In this document: positions 1-5,556 of the stretch, piece after piece
Layout: the number at the start of each line of letters is the position of its first letter
How positions within the stretch are numbered: the stretch's first letter is position 1
Assembly (NCBI GenBank): GCA_017860765.1
Contig: JAGDMY010000058.1
Span: 1-7,796 of the forward strand
Direction of reading: 5' to 3'
Length of the DNA: 7,796 nt
Origin: Chloroflexota bacterium
Lineage (GTDB): Bacteria; Chloroflexota; Dehalococcoidia; Dehalococcoidales; UBA3254
Translations under genes and position numbers: made by a program
Notes under the pieces: generated by a model
What the model was told of the DNA's origin: nothing
The model's input: only the letters and a program-made list of their open reading frames with translations
Database searches by the model: none

Positions 1-405
1 CTATGCCGGATACTGGGTTGTGAAGAATTTATCCCCTTCCAAAACGATAGCCGGAAAGCAGTCGAGATCAAGAGCTACCTGGCGAAAAAATTCCTTACCA
101 GGAGCCAGGAGGAATGGTTTGAGTTGCTTTCCCGGGCCGACGTTCCGGTGGGAAAGGTCCTTTCACTGGATGAGGTAGCGGATGATCCCCAGGTAAAGCA
201 CCGCCGTATGGTGATTGAGGTAGATGCCGGAGGAGAGGGAAAGGTCAAGCAGGGTGGAATCGCCATCAAGCTTTCCGAGACGCCTGGCAGAGTGAGAAAC
301 ATCGGTGCTGTCCATCCGGGAGAAAATACCAGCCAGATCCTTGCCGAGCTCGGATATAGCCAGGAGGAGATACAGAACCTGAAAAGGGAAAACTGTGTCG
401 CTTAG
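1..405 (+). CDS. CaiB/BaiF family (family III) CoA-transferase, C-terminal part
   Basis: The frame is open from the first base of the window and stops at a TAG, giving 134 visible residues; the start lies upstream, so the gene is 5'-truncated. Family III CoA-transferases move CoA from one acyl-CoA to a free acid in the cytoplasm and are usually about 380-410 residues, so roughly the last third is seen here. The visible part fits the family's C-terminal region: a segment on screening or ordering subunits (around EEWFELLSRADVPVG), then 'DDPQVKHRRMVIEV', which matches the common 'D-PQ-x-x-R-x-M' motif, then 'IKLSETPG', and a final 'LGYSQEEIQNLK' that matches the usual 'LGYs.eeI..L' ending. The catalytic aspartate belongs to the missing N-terminal part. 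Substrate cannot be told. The next gene begins 97 bp downstream, so co-transcription is possible but not certain. Confidence 0.88.
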   Translation, partial: LCRILGCEEFIPFQNDSRKAVEIKSYLAKKFLTRSQEEWFELLSRADVPVGKVLSLDEVADDPQVKHRRMVIEVDAGGEGKVKQGGIAIKLSETPGRVRNIGAVHPGENTSQILAELGYSQEEIQNLKRENCVA

Positions 406-420
406 TGCCGTAAGGGGGAG

Positions 421-461
421 ATCGAGGGTACCCCGATAAGTTAATATTAATAGTAATTAAC
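421..461. promoter_or_regulatory. possible operator-like inverted repeats upstream of the DUF35-thiolase-dehydrogenase run
   Basis: The 97-bp gap between the CoA-transferase and the DUF35 gene holds two symmetric elements. One is the 8-bp palindrome GGGTACCC (426-433), flanked by ATCG (421-424) and CGAT (434-437). The other is an AT-rich repeat with arms GTTAAT (440-445) and ATTAAC (456-461) separated by 10 bp. Neither is followed by a T-tract, so an intrinsic terminator is unlikely. I found no convincing -35/-10 pair here. A role as binding sites is inference only, and short palindromes are expected by chance in AT-rich DNA. Confidence 0.25.
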
Positions 462-502
462 CGATTAAAGATATCGTTCAAATATAGAAAGGAGAAACAT
501 TT

Positions 503-955
503 ATGGTAGACCAGGTAGCAAATCAGACCCCCGCTAAGAAGAAACAGGTCCCGGTGCAAACAGGATTATTCTATCAGCCGCAGTCGGCCGCGGAGAAACC
601 TTATCTCATCGGCGCCAGGTGCAGGCAGTGCGGATATATCAGCTTTCCCAAAGTCCTGATCTGTCCCCGCTGCATGAAGAAAGATACCATGGAAGAAACG
701 CATTTCGGGGCCAAGGGCAAAATAGATACCTTCAGCACCTGCAACGCAGCCCTGCCGGGTTTTCCGGCACCCACTATCCAGGCCTATATTAATCTTGACG
801 AAGGGGCCAGGATCTGGTCTCAGATTACCGGTACCGACATGACCGGTAAAGACCTGAAGATCGGGATGGACGTGGAGCTGGTAATAGACAAACTGCGCGA
901 AGAGCGTGATGGCACTGAAATAGTAAGCTATAAATACAGGCCCACCGGTAAATAA
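503..955 (+). CDS. DUF35 Zn-ribbon / OB-fold acyl-CoA-associated protein
   Basis: This 150-residue protein has the two-part layout of the DUF35 (Zn-ribbon plus OB-fold) family. A short N-terminal helix region (about 17-35) is followed by a rubredoxin-like zinc ribbon with cysteines C40, C43, C54 and C57 (CxxC-x10-CxxC), then a beta-rich OB-fold (about 65-145) containing 'GKIDTFSTC' and 'IWSQITG'. Family members have no catalytic residues of their own. In archaea one is known to bridge thiolase and HMG-CoA synthase and help channel acetoacetyl-CoA, and in bacteria they usually sit next to a thiolase, as here. The ATG is preceded by GGAG in 'aaaggagaaac', which supports the start. The thiolase begins 15 bp after the stop, so the two are very likely one operon and probably one complex. 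Confidence 0.9.
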   Translation: MVDQVANQTPAKKKQVPVQTGLFYQPQSAAEKPYLIGARCRQCGYISFPKVLICPRCMKKDTMEETHFGAKGKIDTFSTCNAALPGFPAPTIQAYINLDEGARIWSQITGTDMTGKDLKIGMDVELVIDKLREERDGTEIVSYKYRPTGK

Positions 956-970
956 GGAAAGGATAAAAAG

Positions 971-2128
971 ATGAGAGACGTAGTAATAATTGGTGTAGGT
1001 ATGACCCGTTTTGGCAAATTTCTGGAAAGGAGTCTGCATGATTTAGCCAGTGAGGCAGTCTGGAATGCCGTCGGCGATGCCAATATCCCTCCGCGGGATA
1101 TTCAGATCGCCTATGTGGCCAACTCGCTGGCGCCTCAATTGACGGAGACGAAAGGCATAGTTGGAGAGCAGGTCCTGGCCGCCGCCGGATTCTATGCACT
1201 GCCCATAATCAATGTTGAGAATGCCTGCAGCAGCGGTTCAACAGCCTTAAGGAGCGCCTGCCTGGAGGTCGCTTCCGGCAATTTTGATGTCGCCCTGGCA
1301 CTGGGCGTCGAGAAGCTATTCTGCGACGATACCGCCAAATCAGCTGCCGCTATGTCCTCCGGGACGCCTTACGCCAAGTTTGGCTTTATGTTCCCGGCCC
1401 TCTATTCTATGCAATTGAGGAGGTGGATGGGAAAATACAACGTCACCCAGACCCATTTTGCCAAGGTGGCCGTGAAGAACTCCAAAAATGGCGCGTTGAA
1501 TCCCTATGCCCAGTTTAGAAAGCCCCTTACTATCGATGAGGTCTTAAACTCGCGAGTGATTGCCTACCCGCTGACATTATATATGTGCTCCACTATGGGC
1601 GACGGGGCAGCCGCCGCCATCGTTTGCAGCCGCAAAGTAGCCCGCAAGTACACTTCCAAGCCTCTGATCGAGGTAGCCGCCTGTGAACTGGTCTCCGGCA
1701 CCCCCTGGTATCCGGATAAACCTCATATTCCCCTGGAGAGCCGGGCCTCCAAACTGGCCTTCCAGAAAGCCGGGATCGGACCTGAGGAAGTCAATGTAGC
1801 CGAGGTCCATGATGGCATGGCCCCGGCAGAAATGCTGATTTACGAAGAGCTGGGACTGTGCAAAGAAGGCGAAGCCGGTCGCTGGGTAGACGAAGGTGTC
1901 ACGGAGATTACAGGCAAGCTCCCTGTAAATCCCAGCGGCGGACTGGCTGCCAAAGGGCATCCGGTGGCCGCCACCGGCCTGGCCCAACTGGCCGAGATAG
2001 TCTGGCAGCTGAGGGGCGAAGCCGGGCCCCGGCAGGTGAAAAACCCCAAAATTGGCATCACCGAAAACGCGGGGGGCTGGGTGATTGATGACAACGCCGC
2101 CTGTGCCATAACGGTACTGAAAAGGTAA
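971..2128 (+). CDS. thiolase family protein (acetyl-CoA acetyltransferase / SCP-x-like)
   Basis: This 385-residue protein has the usual thiolase length, with the N-terminal strand 'VVIIGVGMTRFGKF' typical of the SCP-x/archaeal-type thiolases. The nucleophilic cysteine is C86 in 'NACSSGS'. The catalytic histidine loop is 'EVHDGM' (H280), and the oxyanion/CoA loop is 'NPSGGLAAKGHPVAATG' (H330). Classical thiolases have a second cysteine in a C-terminal CxG motif, and SCP-x types have it in HDCF. Here those positions read 'ENAGGW' and 'HDGM', so no second cysteine is visible. The enzyme should cleave or form a 3-ketoacyl-CoA, probably together with the DUF35 protein just upstream. 'aaggaaagg' precedes the ATG. 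A 3-hydroxyacyl-CoA dehydrogenase follows after 11 bp. Chain-length and substrate preference cannot be told. Confidence 0.92.
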   Translation: MRDVVIIGVGMTRFGKFLERSLHDLASEAVWNAVGDANIPPRDIQIAYVANSLAPQLTETKGIVGEQVLAAAGFYALPIINVENACSSGSTALRSACLEVASGNFDVALALGVEKLFCDDTAKSAAAMSSGTPYAKFGFMFPALYSMQLRRWMGKYNVTQTHFAKVAVKNSKNGALNPYAQFRKPLTIDEVLNSRVIAYPLTLYMCSTMGDGAAAAIVCSRKVARKYTSKPLIEVAACELVSGTPWYPDKPHIPLESRASKLAFQKAGIGPEEVNVAEVHDGMAPAEMLIYEELGLCKEGEAGRWVDEGVTEITGKLPVNPSGGLAAKGHPVAATGLAQLAEIVWQLRGEAGPRQVKNPKIGITENAGGWVIDDNAACAITVLKR

Positions 2129-2139
2129 AGGAGATACAC

Positions 2140-2994
2140 ATGGAGATAAAAAATGTCGGGGTGGTGGGGTGTGGAATAATGGGGGCTGGAATTGCCCAGA
2201 CCTGTTCTCAATATAAATACAATGTGGTAGTATCCGAGGTGAACGCCGACCTGTTGAGTAAGGGTATCAAATCTATTGACTCCATATTGAGCAGCCGGGT
2301 TGCCAAGGGCAAAATGGCCCAGGCGGAAAAAGACGGCATCCTGGGGCGCATCAAAGGCACCACCGACATGCGCGATTTTTCTCAATGTGATTTTGTGATA
2401 GAAGCGGCCGTAGAAGACCTGAATATTAAGAAAGGCATATTTGCCCAGCTTGATAAAACTTGCCCTCCCCACGCTATCCTGGCTTCAAATACCTCAGTGT
2501 TGTCAGTCACCGATATGGCGGCGGCCACTAACCGGAAGGATAAAGTGCTGGGGATGCATTTTTCCAATCCGGTCCCGGTAATGAGAATCATGGAGATGAT
2601 CAAGACCATCGGCACCAGTGAAGAGACCATTGCCACTGCTAAAAGCTTCAGCGAGTCCATAGGAAAGACTGTAGTCATCACCAAAGACCTGCCCGGGTTT
2701 ATTTCAAATCGCATCTCCACTTCCTTTCTTCTCAACGGTATACGGCTGGTAGAAGCCGGCATTGCCACAGCTGAAGATATTGATACCGTGTTTAAATTGG
2801 GGGCCGGACATCCGATGGGGCCGCTCGAGACGCTGGACCTGATTGGCATAGATACCGTTTTAAAAGGGGCTACCGCGTTATATGATGAGTTGAGGGACCC
2901 GCAGTACCTGCCACCTCAACTGATGAAGAAAATGGTGGCAATGGGATGGCTGGGGAGGAAGACCGGGAAGGGGTTTTATACTTACCCGAAATAA
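2140..2994 (+). CDS. hbd: 3-hydroxybutyryl-CoA / 3-hydroxyacyl-CoA dehydrogenase
   Basis: This is a 284-residue NAD(P)-dependent dehydrogenase of the single-domain-pair type (about 280 residues in Hbd/PaaH). The N-terminal Rossmann fold shows 'GVVGCGIMGAGIAQ' with G10xG12xxG15. The catalytic residues fit the family spacing: S119 in 'ASNTS', H140 in 'GMHFSNPV', E152, and N190 in 'PGFISNRI', the same 21, 33 and 71-residue offsets as in mitochondrial HADH. The C-terminal dimerisation domain runs from about 190 and ends in the signature 'GRKTGKGFYTYPK'. It interconverts 3-hydroxyacyl-CoA and 3-ketoacyl-CoA and would supply or consume the substrate of the adjacent thiolase. 'aaaggag' lies just before the ATG. 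This is the last gene of the run; the next gene converges on it. Confidence 0.95.
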   Translation: MEIKNVGVVGCGIMGAGIAQTCSQYKYNVVVSEVNADLLSKGIKSIDSILSSRVAKGKMAQAEKDGILGRIKGTTDMRDFSQCDFVIEAAVEDLNIKKGIFAQLDKTCPPHAILASNTSVLSVTDMAAATNRKDKVLGMHFSNPVPVMRIMEMIKTIGTSEETIATAKSFSESIGKTVVITKDLPGFISNRISTSFLLNGIRLVEAGIATAEDIDTVFKLGAGHPMGPLETLDLIGIDTVLKGATALYDELRDPQYLPPQLMKKMVAMGWLGRKTGKGFYTYPK

Positions 2995-3008
2995 GGCGAG
3001 CACACGCT

Positions 3009-3054
3009 AAAACCTTAATCCGGCGGCCGGTTTCCGGTGCGCGACGTGGTTTTT
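3009..3054. terminator. possible weak bidirectional terminator between convergent genes
   Basis: The 65-bp gap between the convergent dehydrogenase and marR genes contains arms AAAACC (3009-3014) and GGTTTT (3048-3053), with a GC-rich core holding three CCGG units (3020-3023, 3027-3030, 3034-3037) that could form short stems. The run of five T at 3050-3054 could serve plus-strand transcripts. The pairing is imperfect and several folds compete, so this is only a candidate. Confidence 0.25.
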
Positions 3055-3059
3055 CGGGC

Positions 3060-3557
3060 CTAGCTGGATTTGCCCGGCGATTCTCTCAGGAAAGGCGGCT
3101 CGTAATCGATTCCCAGTAAACCGCGCGACTTATCCAGCAGGTGGGTCAACAGGGAAAATAACTTTTGCCGGTCCTCATTTGAGAGCGTTGAGAATATCAT
3201 ATCGATCGATACCCGGGTAAGCTTGCTGTATTTATCTTTCCCCTTTTTAGTCATGAGGACGGTGAAAGTCCTTTCACCCGAGTATTTAACCTTCTTAAGC
3301 AGTCCTTCCTTGATCATCCTGTTTATCAGGGAGGACACCGAATGATGCTGCCGCATCGTATAATCTGAAAATCGGCTCTGGGGCACAGCCCCTCCGTGAC
3401 TTTGGAGGACGTGCAGGATTTGAGCCTTTTCAGGAGTTAGTCCGAACTGGGCGATTTCCAGAAACCGGGACCTGGAGATGGCAAAGTGGGCACTATCCAA
3501 TATTACCCACAGGTCAAAAATAGAAGGAACATTCTCGACTTTGGTTCTTCTTTTCAT
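3060..3557 (-). CDS. MarR-family winged-helix transcriptional regulator
   Basis: From ATG at 3557 the protein is 165 residues, a little longer than the common 140-150 for MarR. An N-terminal dimerisation helix (about 11-37) leads into 'LTPEKAQILHVLQSHGG'. The helix-turn-helix is about residues 57-83, with recognition helix 'RQHHSVSSLINRMIKEGLL'. The wing is 'KVKYSGERTFTVLMTKKGK', and C-terminal dimer helices follow. Start choice: the ATG at 3557 has AAGGAG at 3571-3577, 13 nt upstream, which is long. In-frame ATG (3581) and TTG (3593) exist further upstream with poorer ribosome sites, so the start is uncertain by up to 12 residues. It is divergent from the cupin-VOC pair, the classic arrangement for a MarR repressor of its neighbour and itself. 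The ligand is unknown; an acyl-CoA or aromatic acid is plausible from the surrounding genes. Confidence 0.9.
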   Translation of the reverse strand: MKRRTKVENVPSIFDLWVILDSAHFAISRSRFLEIAQFGLTPEKAQILHVLQSHGGAVPQSRFSDYTMRQHHSVSSLINRMIKEGLLKKVKYSGERTFTVLMTKKGKDKYSKLTRVSIDMIFSTLSNEDRQKLFSLLTHLLDKSRGLLGIDYEPPFLRESPGKSS

Positions 3558-3638
3558 ATTCTGGCTCAGACTCCTTAGCATAATAAAGAGCAACCCCGGA
3601 AACCCGCGTTATTCGCCACATCAATATGTCCTGTGGAT

Positions 3639-3658
3639 GTCATATATGACGTCGACGT
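3639..3658. promoter_or_regulatory. two fused perfect palindromes, candidate MarR operator
   Basis: GTCATATATGAC (3639-3650) is a perfect 12-bp palindrome. It overlaps by two bases the perfect 10-bp palindrome ACGTCGACGT (3649-3658). Together they lie at about +1 to +21 relative to the predicted marR start site, where a bound dimer would block transcription. MarR proteins typically bind palindromes of about 16-20 bp, so autoregulation is a reasonable inference. Confidence 0.45.
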
Positions 3659-3665
3659 GTTTAGT

Positions 3666-3695
3666 ATCTTACACCGTATTCCCTTCTTTTGTCAA
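3666..3695 (-). promoter_or_regulatory. predicted sigma70-type promoter of marR
   Basis: On the minus strand, a perfect TTGACA -35 (3695-3690) is followed after 18 bp by TAAGAT (3671-3666, 4 of 6 matches to TATAAT). The start site would be near 3659, giving an untranslated leader of about 100 nt before ATG 3557. The promoter points away from the cupin promoter, with the two -35 boxes 30 bp apart. Confidence 0.5.
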
Positions 3696-3731
3696 TATGT
3701 AAAATAGGCGACAATCAGGGAAATATTGACA
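3690..3731. repeat. 9-bp inverted repeat spanning the two divergent -35 boxes
   Basis: TGTCAATAT (3690-3698) and ATATTGACA (3723-3731) are perfect inverted copies separated by 24 bp. Each contains one of the divergent TTGACA boxes. Six of the nine bases are explained by the -35 consensus itself; the shared ATA extension makes it a possible symmetric regulator site. A third partial copy, TCAATATGT, occurs at 3621-3629 and matches 3692-3700 as a direct repeat. Confidence 0.4.
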
Positions 3732-3754
3732 GCCCTGCCGGCGTGGAATATCAT
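3726..3754 (+). promoter_or_regulatory. predicted strong sigma70-type promoter of the cupin-VOC pair
   Basis: A perfect TTGACA -35 (3726-3731), a 17-bp spacer and TATCAT (3749-3754, 5 of 6 matches) make the best promoter in the window. Transcription would start near 3761, about 65 nt before the cupin ATG. A second TTGACA at 3757-3762 has no good -10 at the right spacing, but overlaps the predicted start site and the half-site TGACATCCA (3758-3766). Confidence 0.6.
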
Positions 3755-3825
3755 GGTTGACATCCATTGCTTTAGACCAGCTTAACCGGTGTGCGGCGAA
3801 TATAAAACAAAGAGGAGGTTCAAGA

Positions 3826-4230
3826 ATGGCTGCCAAAAAATACGGGAAATATATCGTGCAGAGCCCGGTCGAGAAGGGCGAGTTTGGTCAGGAGATGAGG
3901 TTCATTGGTGAAAGTGTCTATAATTCCAATTTCTCCCTGGTTCTGATAAAAATTACGGAGCCCGTTCTGATGGAGAAAACGCCCCACTATCACGATTTTG
4001 ACATGTACCTCTATTTCCTCTCCTATGATCCCCAAAACATGGAAGACCTGGGGGCCGAGATTGAGATAGGTCTGGGCAAGGAAGGGGAACGACACCTTAT
4101 TACTGCGCCGGCCAGTGTTTATGTCCCCAAAGGCATGATCCATTGTCCGCTGCATTTCAAAAAAGTCAGCAAGCCCATTCTCTTCGTCCATCCCATGCTG
4201 GCCCCTAAATACACCAAAATTGAAGTCTAA
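3826..4230 (+). CDS. small cupin-like (double-stranded beta-helix) protein of unknown function
   Basis: The 134-residue protein starts at the ATG preceded by AGAGGAGG (3811-3818) with 7-nt spacing; a longer TTG frame upstream has no ribosome site and overlaps the promoter. It looks like a single-domain cupin. Metal-binding motif 1 is reduced to 'TPHYHDFDMYLYFLSYDP', with H54 and H56 and aspartates at 57 and 59 instead of the usual glutamate. Motif 2 is 'VYVPKGMIHCPLHF', with P101-x-G103-x2-H106 and an extra H110. No signal peptide or membrane segment is seen, so it is cytoplasmic. Its promoter faces marR, so it is the most likely regulated target. A VOC protein follows 85 bp downstream. Function is not recognised; it could be a metal-dependent enzyme acting on a CoA-pathway intermediate or a small-ligand binding protein. 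Confidence 0.85.
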   Translation: MAAKKYGKYIVQSPVEKGEFGQEMRFIGESVYNSNFSLVLIKITEPVLMEKTPHYHDFDMYLYFLSYDPQNMEDLGAEIEIGLGKEGERHLITAPASVYVPKGMIHCPLHFKKVSKPILFVHPMLAPKYTKIEV

Positions 4231-4315
4231 GACTGGAAAAACAGGCAAAAACCAGTTTAAAGTTGTGGTAAGCCCGGGATAGATGGCCCTTTAAGATTGG
4301 CATAAGGAGTGTAGA

Positions 4316-4756
4316 ATGCTCAAAAAGGTGGACCATGTCACTCTGGTGGTGAAAGACCTGAACGAGACATTGAAGTCATATCAAAAGATATTTAGTTTGA
4401 CTCCGCAGGCAGGAAGCGGCTTTATTCGAGATTTCCCCGACTGCAAGCTGGCCATGCTCGACACCCCGGATGGCGCCCGCATCGAGTTCATGGAGCCGAA
4501 ACCAGGAATCGCTAATCATTTTACCAGGTTTTTAGATGAACACGGAGAGGGCGTGTGCGGAATTTGCTTCTACCTGGATGATTTTGAGGCTGAGGTCCGG
4601 GCTTTAAAGCTGAAAGGGGTCCCTGTTGAAGAAGAACAACAGGCGCTCTTGTTTCCGGATAAACCCTTCAGGATCGCCTGGGTGCCGCCCGAAGATGGCC
4701 ATGGAGTCTGGTTGGAACTCGTAGATGTCAAAGCCCTCCCCGATTTTGAGCTGTAA
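4316..4756 (+). CDS. VOC-family protein, glyoxalase/epimerase-like with altered metal site
   Basis: This is a 146-residue protein with two beta-alpha-beta-beta-beta modules. The first is 'KKVDHVTLVVKDLNETLKSYQKIF...ARIEFMEP' and the second begins at 'GEGVCGICFYLDDFEAEVRALKLKGV' and ends 'GVWLELVD'. Like methylmalonyl-CoA epimerase it keeps H7, E57 and E134 at three of the four usual metal-ligand positions. In place of the His-His in 'G.GiHHIAF', it reads 'CG' (C81-G82). That change may alter or abolish metal binding, so epimerase activity is doubtful. AAGGAG (4304-4309) lies 6 nt before the ATG. It follows the cupin gene on the same strand and probably shares its promoter. It converges on the CoA-transferase A gene, with only 17 bp between stop codons. 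Confidence 0.87.
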   Translation: MLKKVDHVTLVVKDLNETLKSYQKIFSLTPQAGSGFIRDFPDCKLAMLDTPDGARIEFMEPKPGIANHFTRFLDEHGEGVCGICFYLDDFEAEVRALKLKGVPVEEEQQALLFPDKPFRIAWVPPEDGHGVWLELVDVKALPDFEL

Positions 4757-4773
4757 AGGAGGCTTTGGCCTGC

Positions 4774-5499
4774 TTAACGGGTCACGATTCGGTCCACATA
4801 GATGCCAGGGGTAACCACAACCTCGGGGTCGATCTCCCCTGGCTTCACTATCTCGCCCACTTCCGCGATAGTGATTCTGGCTGCTCCCGCCATGGTGGCA
4901 TTAAAAGAGCGGGAGGTGCCCCGGTAAACCAGATTGCCAAAGGGGTCGGCTTTATGGGCCCATATCAGGCCAAAGTCCGCCCTGAGGGCATACTCCAGCA
5001 GATACCTCTGGCCTTCAAAGACTTTGATTTCTTTGCCTTTTTCGGCATAAGTGCCGGCACCGACAGGCGTATAAAAAGCCAGGATACCCGCTCTGGCCGC
5101 CCGGATCCTTTCTGCTAAAGTCCCCTGGGGCACCATTTCAATTTCAATATTTTGCCCTTCCTGAAACGCCTTAACGATAGGGAAAGGTTCCGGCATTTTA
5201 GCAATAGCAAAAGCTGGCAGAGACACTATGAGCTTACGGACCTGTCCGTTGCGGACCAGGGCTGACCCATCGGTATAAGAGTCTGGCACTCTCATGGTCC
5301 GGGCAGTAGCCCGGTGAAATTGGACCCCCAGTATCGGCGCATTGCCGATTAGAGTAAGGTCCTTTACGGGCTTCTGGGACAAGGCTCTTAATAAAGCAGA
5401 GGCGGTGCCTCCCACCTGGCCGAAACCGCCGCAAAAGACCGCGGCGCCATCGAAGATATCCTTGAGAGCTTCGCTGGCACTGGCAAACACTTTATTCAC
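4774..5499 (-). CDS. 3-oxoacid CoA-transferase subunit A (family I)
   Basis: This 241-residue protein matches the alpha subunits of family I CoA-transferases (ScoA/AtoD/CtfA, about 220-240 residues). It has 'AAVFCGGFGQVGGTASALLRAL' near the N-terminus for the CoA-binding loop, 'LTLIGNAPI', and the long family signature 'EMVPQGTLAERIRAARAGI' running into 'FYTPVGAGT'. It also has 'FGLIWAHKADPFGNLVYRGTSRSFN' and the end 'PGEIDPEVVVTPGIYVDRIV'. The start is GTG at 5499 with GGGAGG (5510-5515) upstream. These enzymes move CoA between acids such as acetoacetate and succinate or acetate. The catalytic glutamate is on subunit B, which is absent: downstream on this strand lies the convergent VOC gene instead. 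It probably shares a transcript with the epimerase-like gene 57 bp upstream. Confidence 0.92.
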   Translation of the reverse strand: MNKVFASASEALKDIFDGAAVFCGGFGQVGGTASALLRALSQKPVKDLTLIGNAPILGVQFHRATARTMRVPDSYTDGSALVRNGQVRKLIVSLPAFAIAKMPEPFPIVKAFQEGQNIEIEMVPQGTLAERIRAARAGILAFYTPVGAGTYAEKGKEIKVFEGQRYLLEYALRADFGLIWAHKADPFGNLVYRGTSRSFNATMAGAARITIAEVGEIVKPGEIDPEVVVTPGIYVDRIVTR

Positions 5500-5556
5500 A
5501 GACGGTCAACCTCCCAGCTCCTGATTGGCACGAGGTTAGATAATTTGAAACTACTT

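Noticed and set aside
566..1199. Overlapping long minus-strand reading frames opposite the DUF35 and thiolase genes
   Set aside because: They lie antisense to genes with clear motifs, have no ribosome sites, and their translations show no recognisable domain; they are shadows of the coding strand.
1577..2849. Minus-strand frames of 136-210 residues opposite the thiolase and dehydrogenase
   Set aside because: They are antisense to well-supported enzymes, and one spans the boundary between two genes; no domain or start signal supports them.
3757..3825. TTG-initiated extension of the cupin protein
   Set aside because: The TTG lies at the predicted transcription start and has no ribosome site; AGAGGAGG before ATG 3826 decides the start.
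4232..4256. ACTGG/CCAGT inverted repeat after the cupin gene as a terminator
   Set aside because: The stem is only 5 bp with a 15-nt loop, followed by just three T, so it is unlikely to stop transcription before the VOC gene.
4765..5118. Plus-strand frame of 117 residues just after AAGGAGG
   Set aside because: The TTG start is only 2 nt from the site, the frame is antisense to the CoA-transferase A gene, and the protein has no recognisable features; only the orphan ribosome site was kept as a finding.
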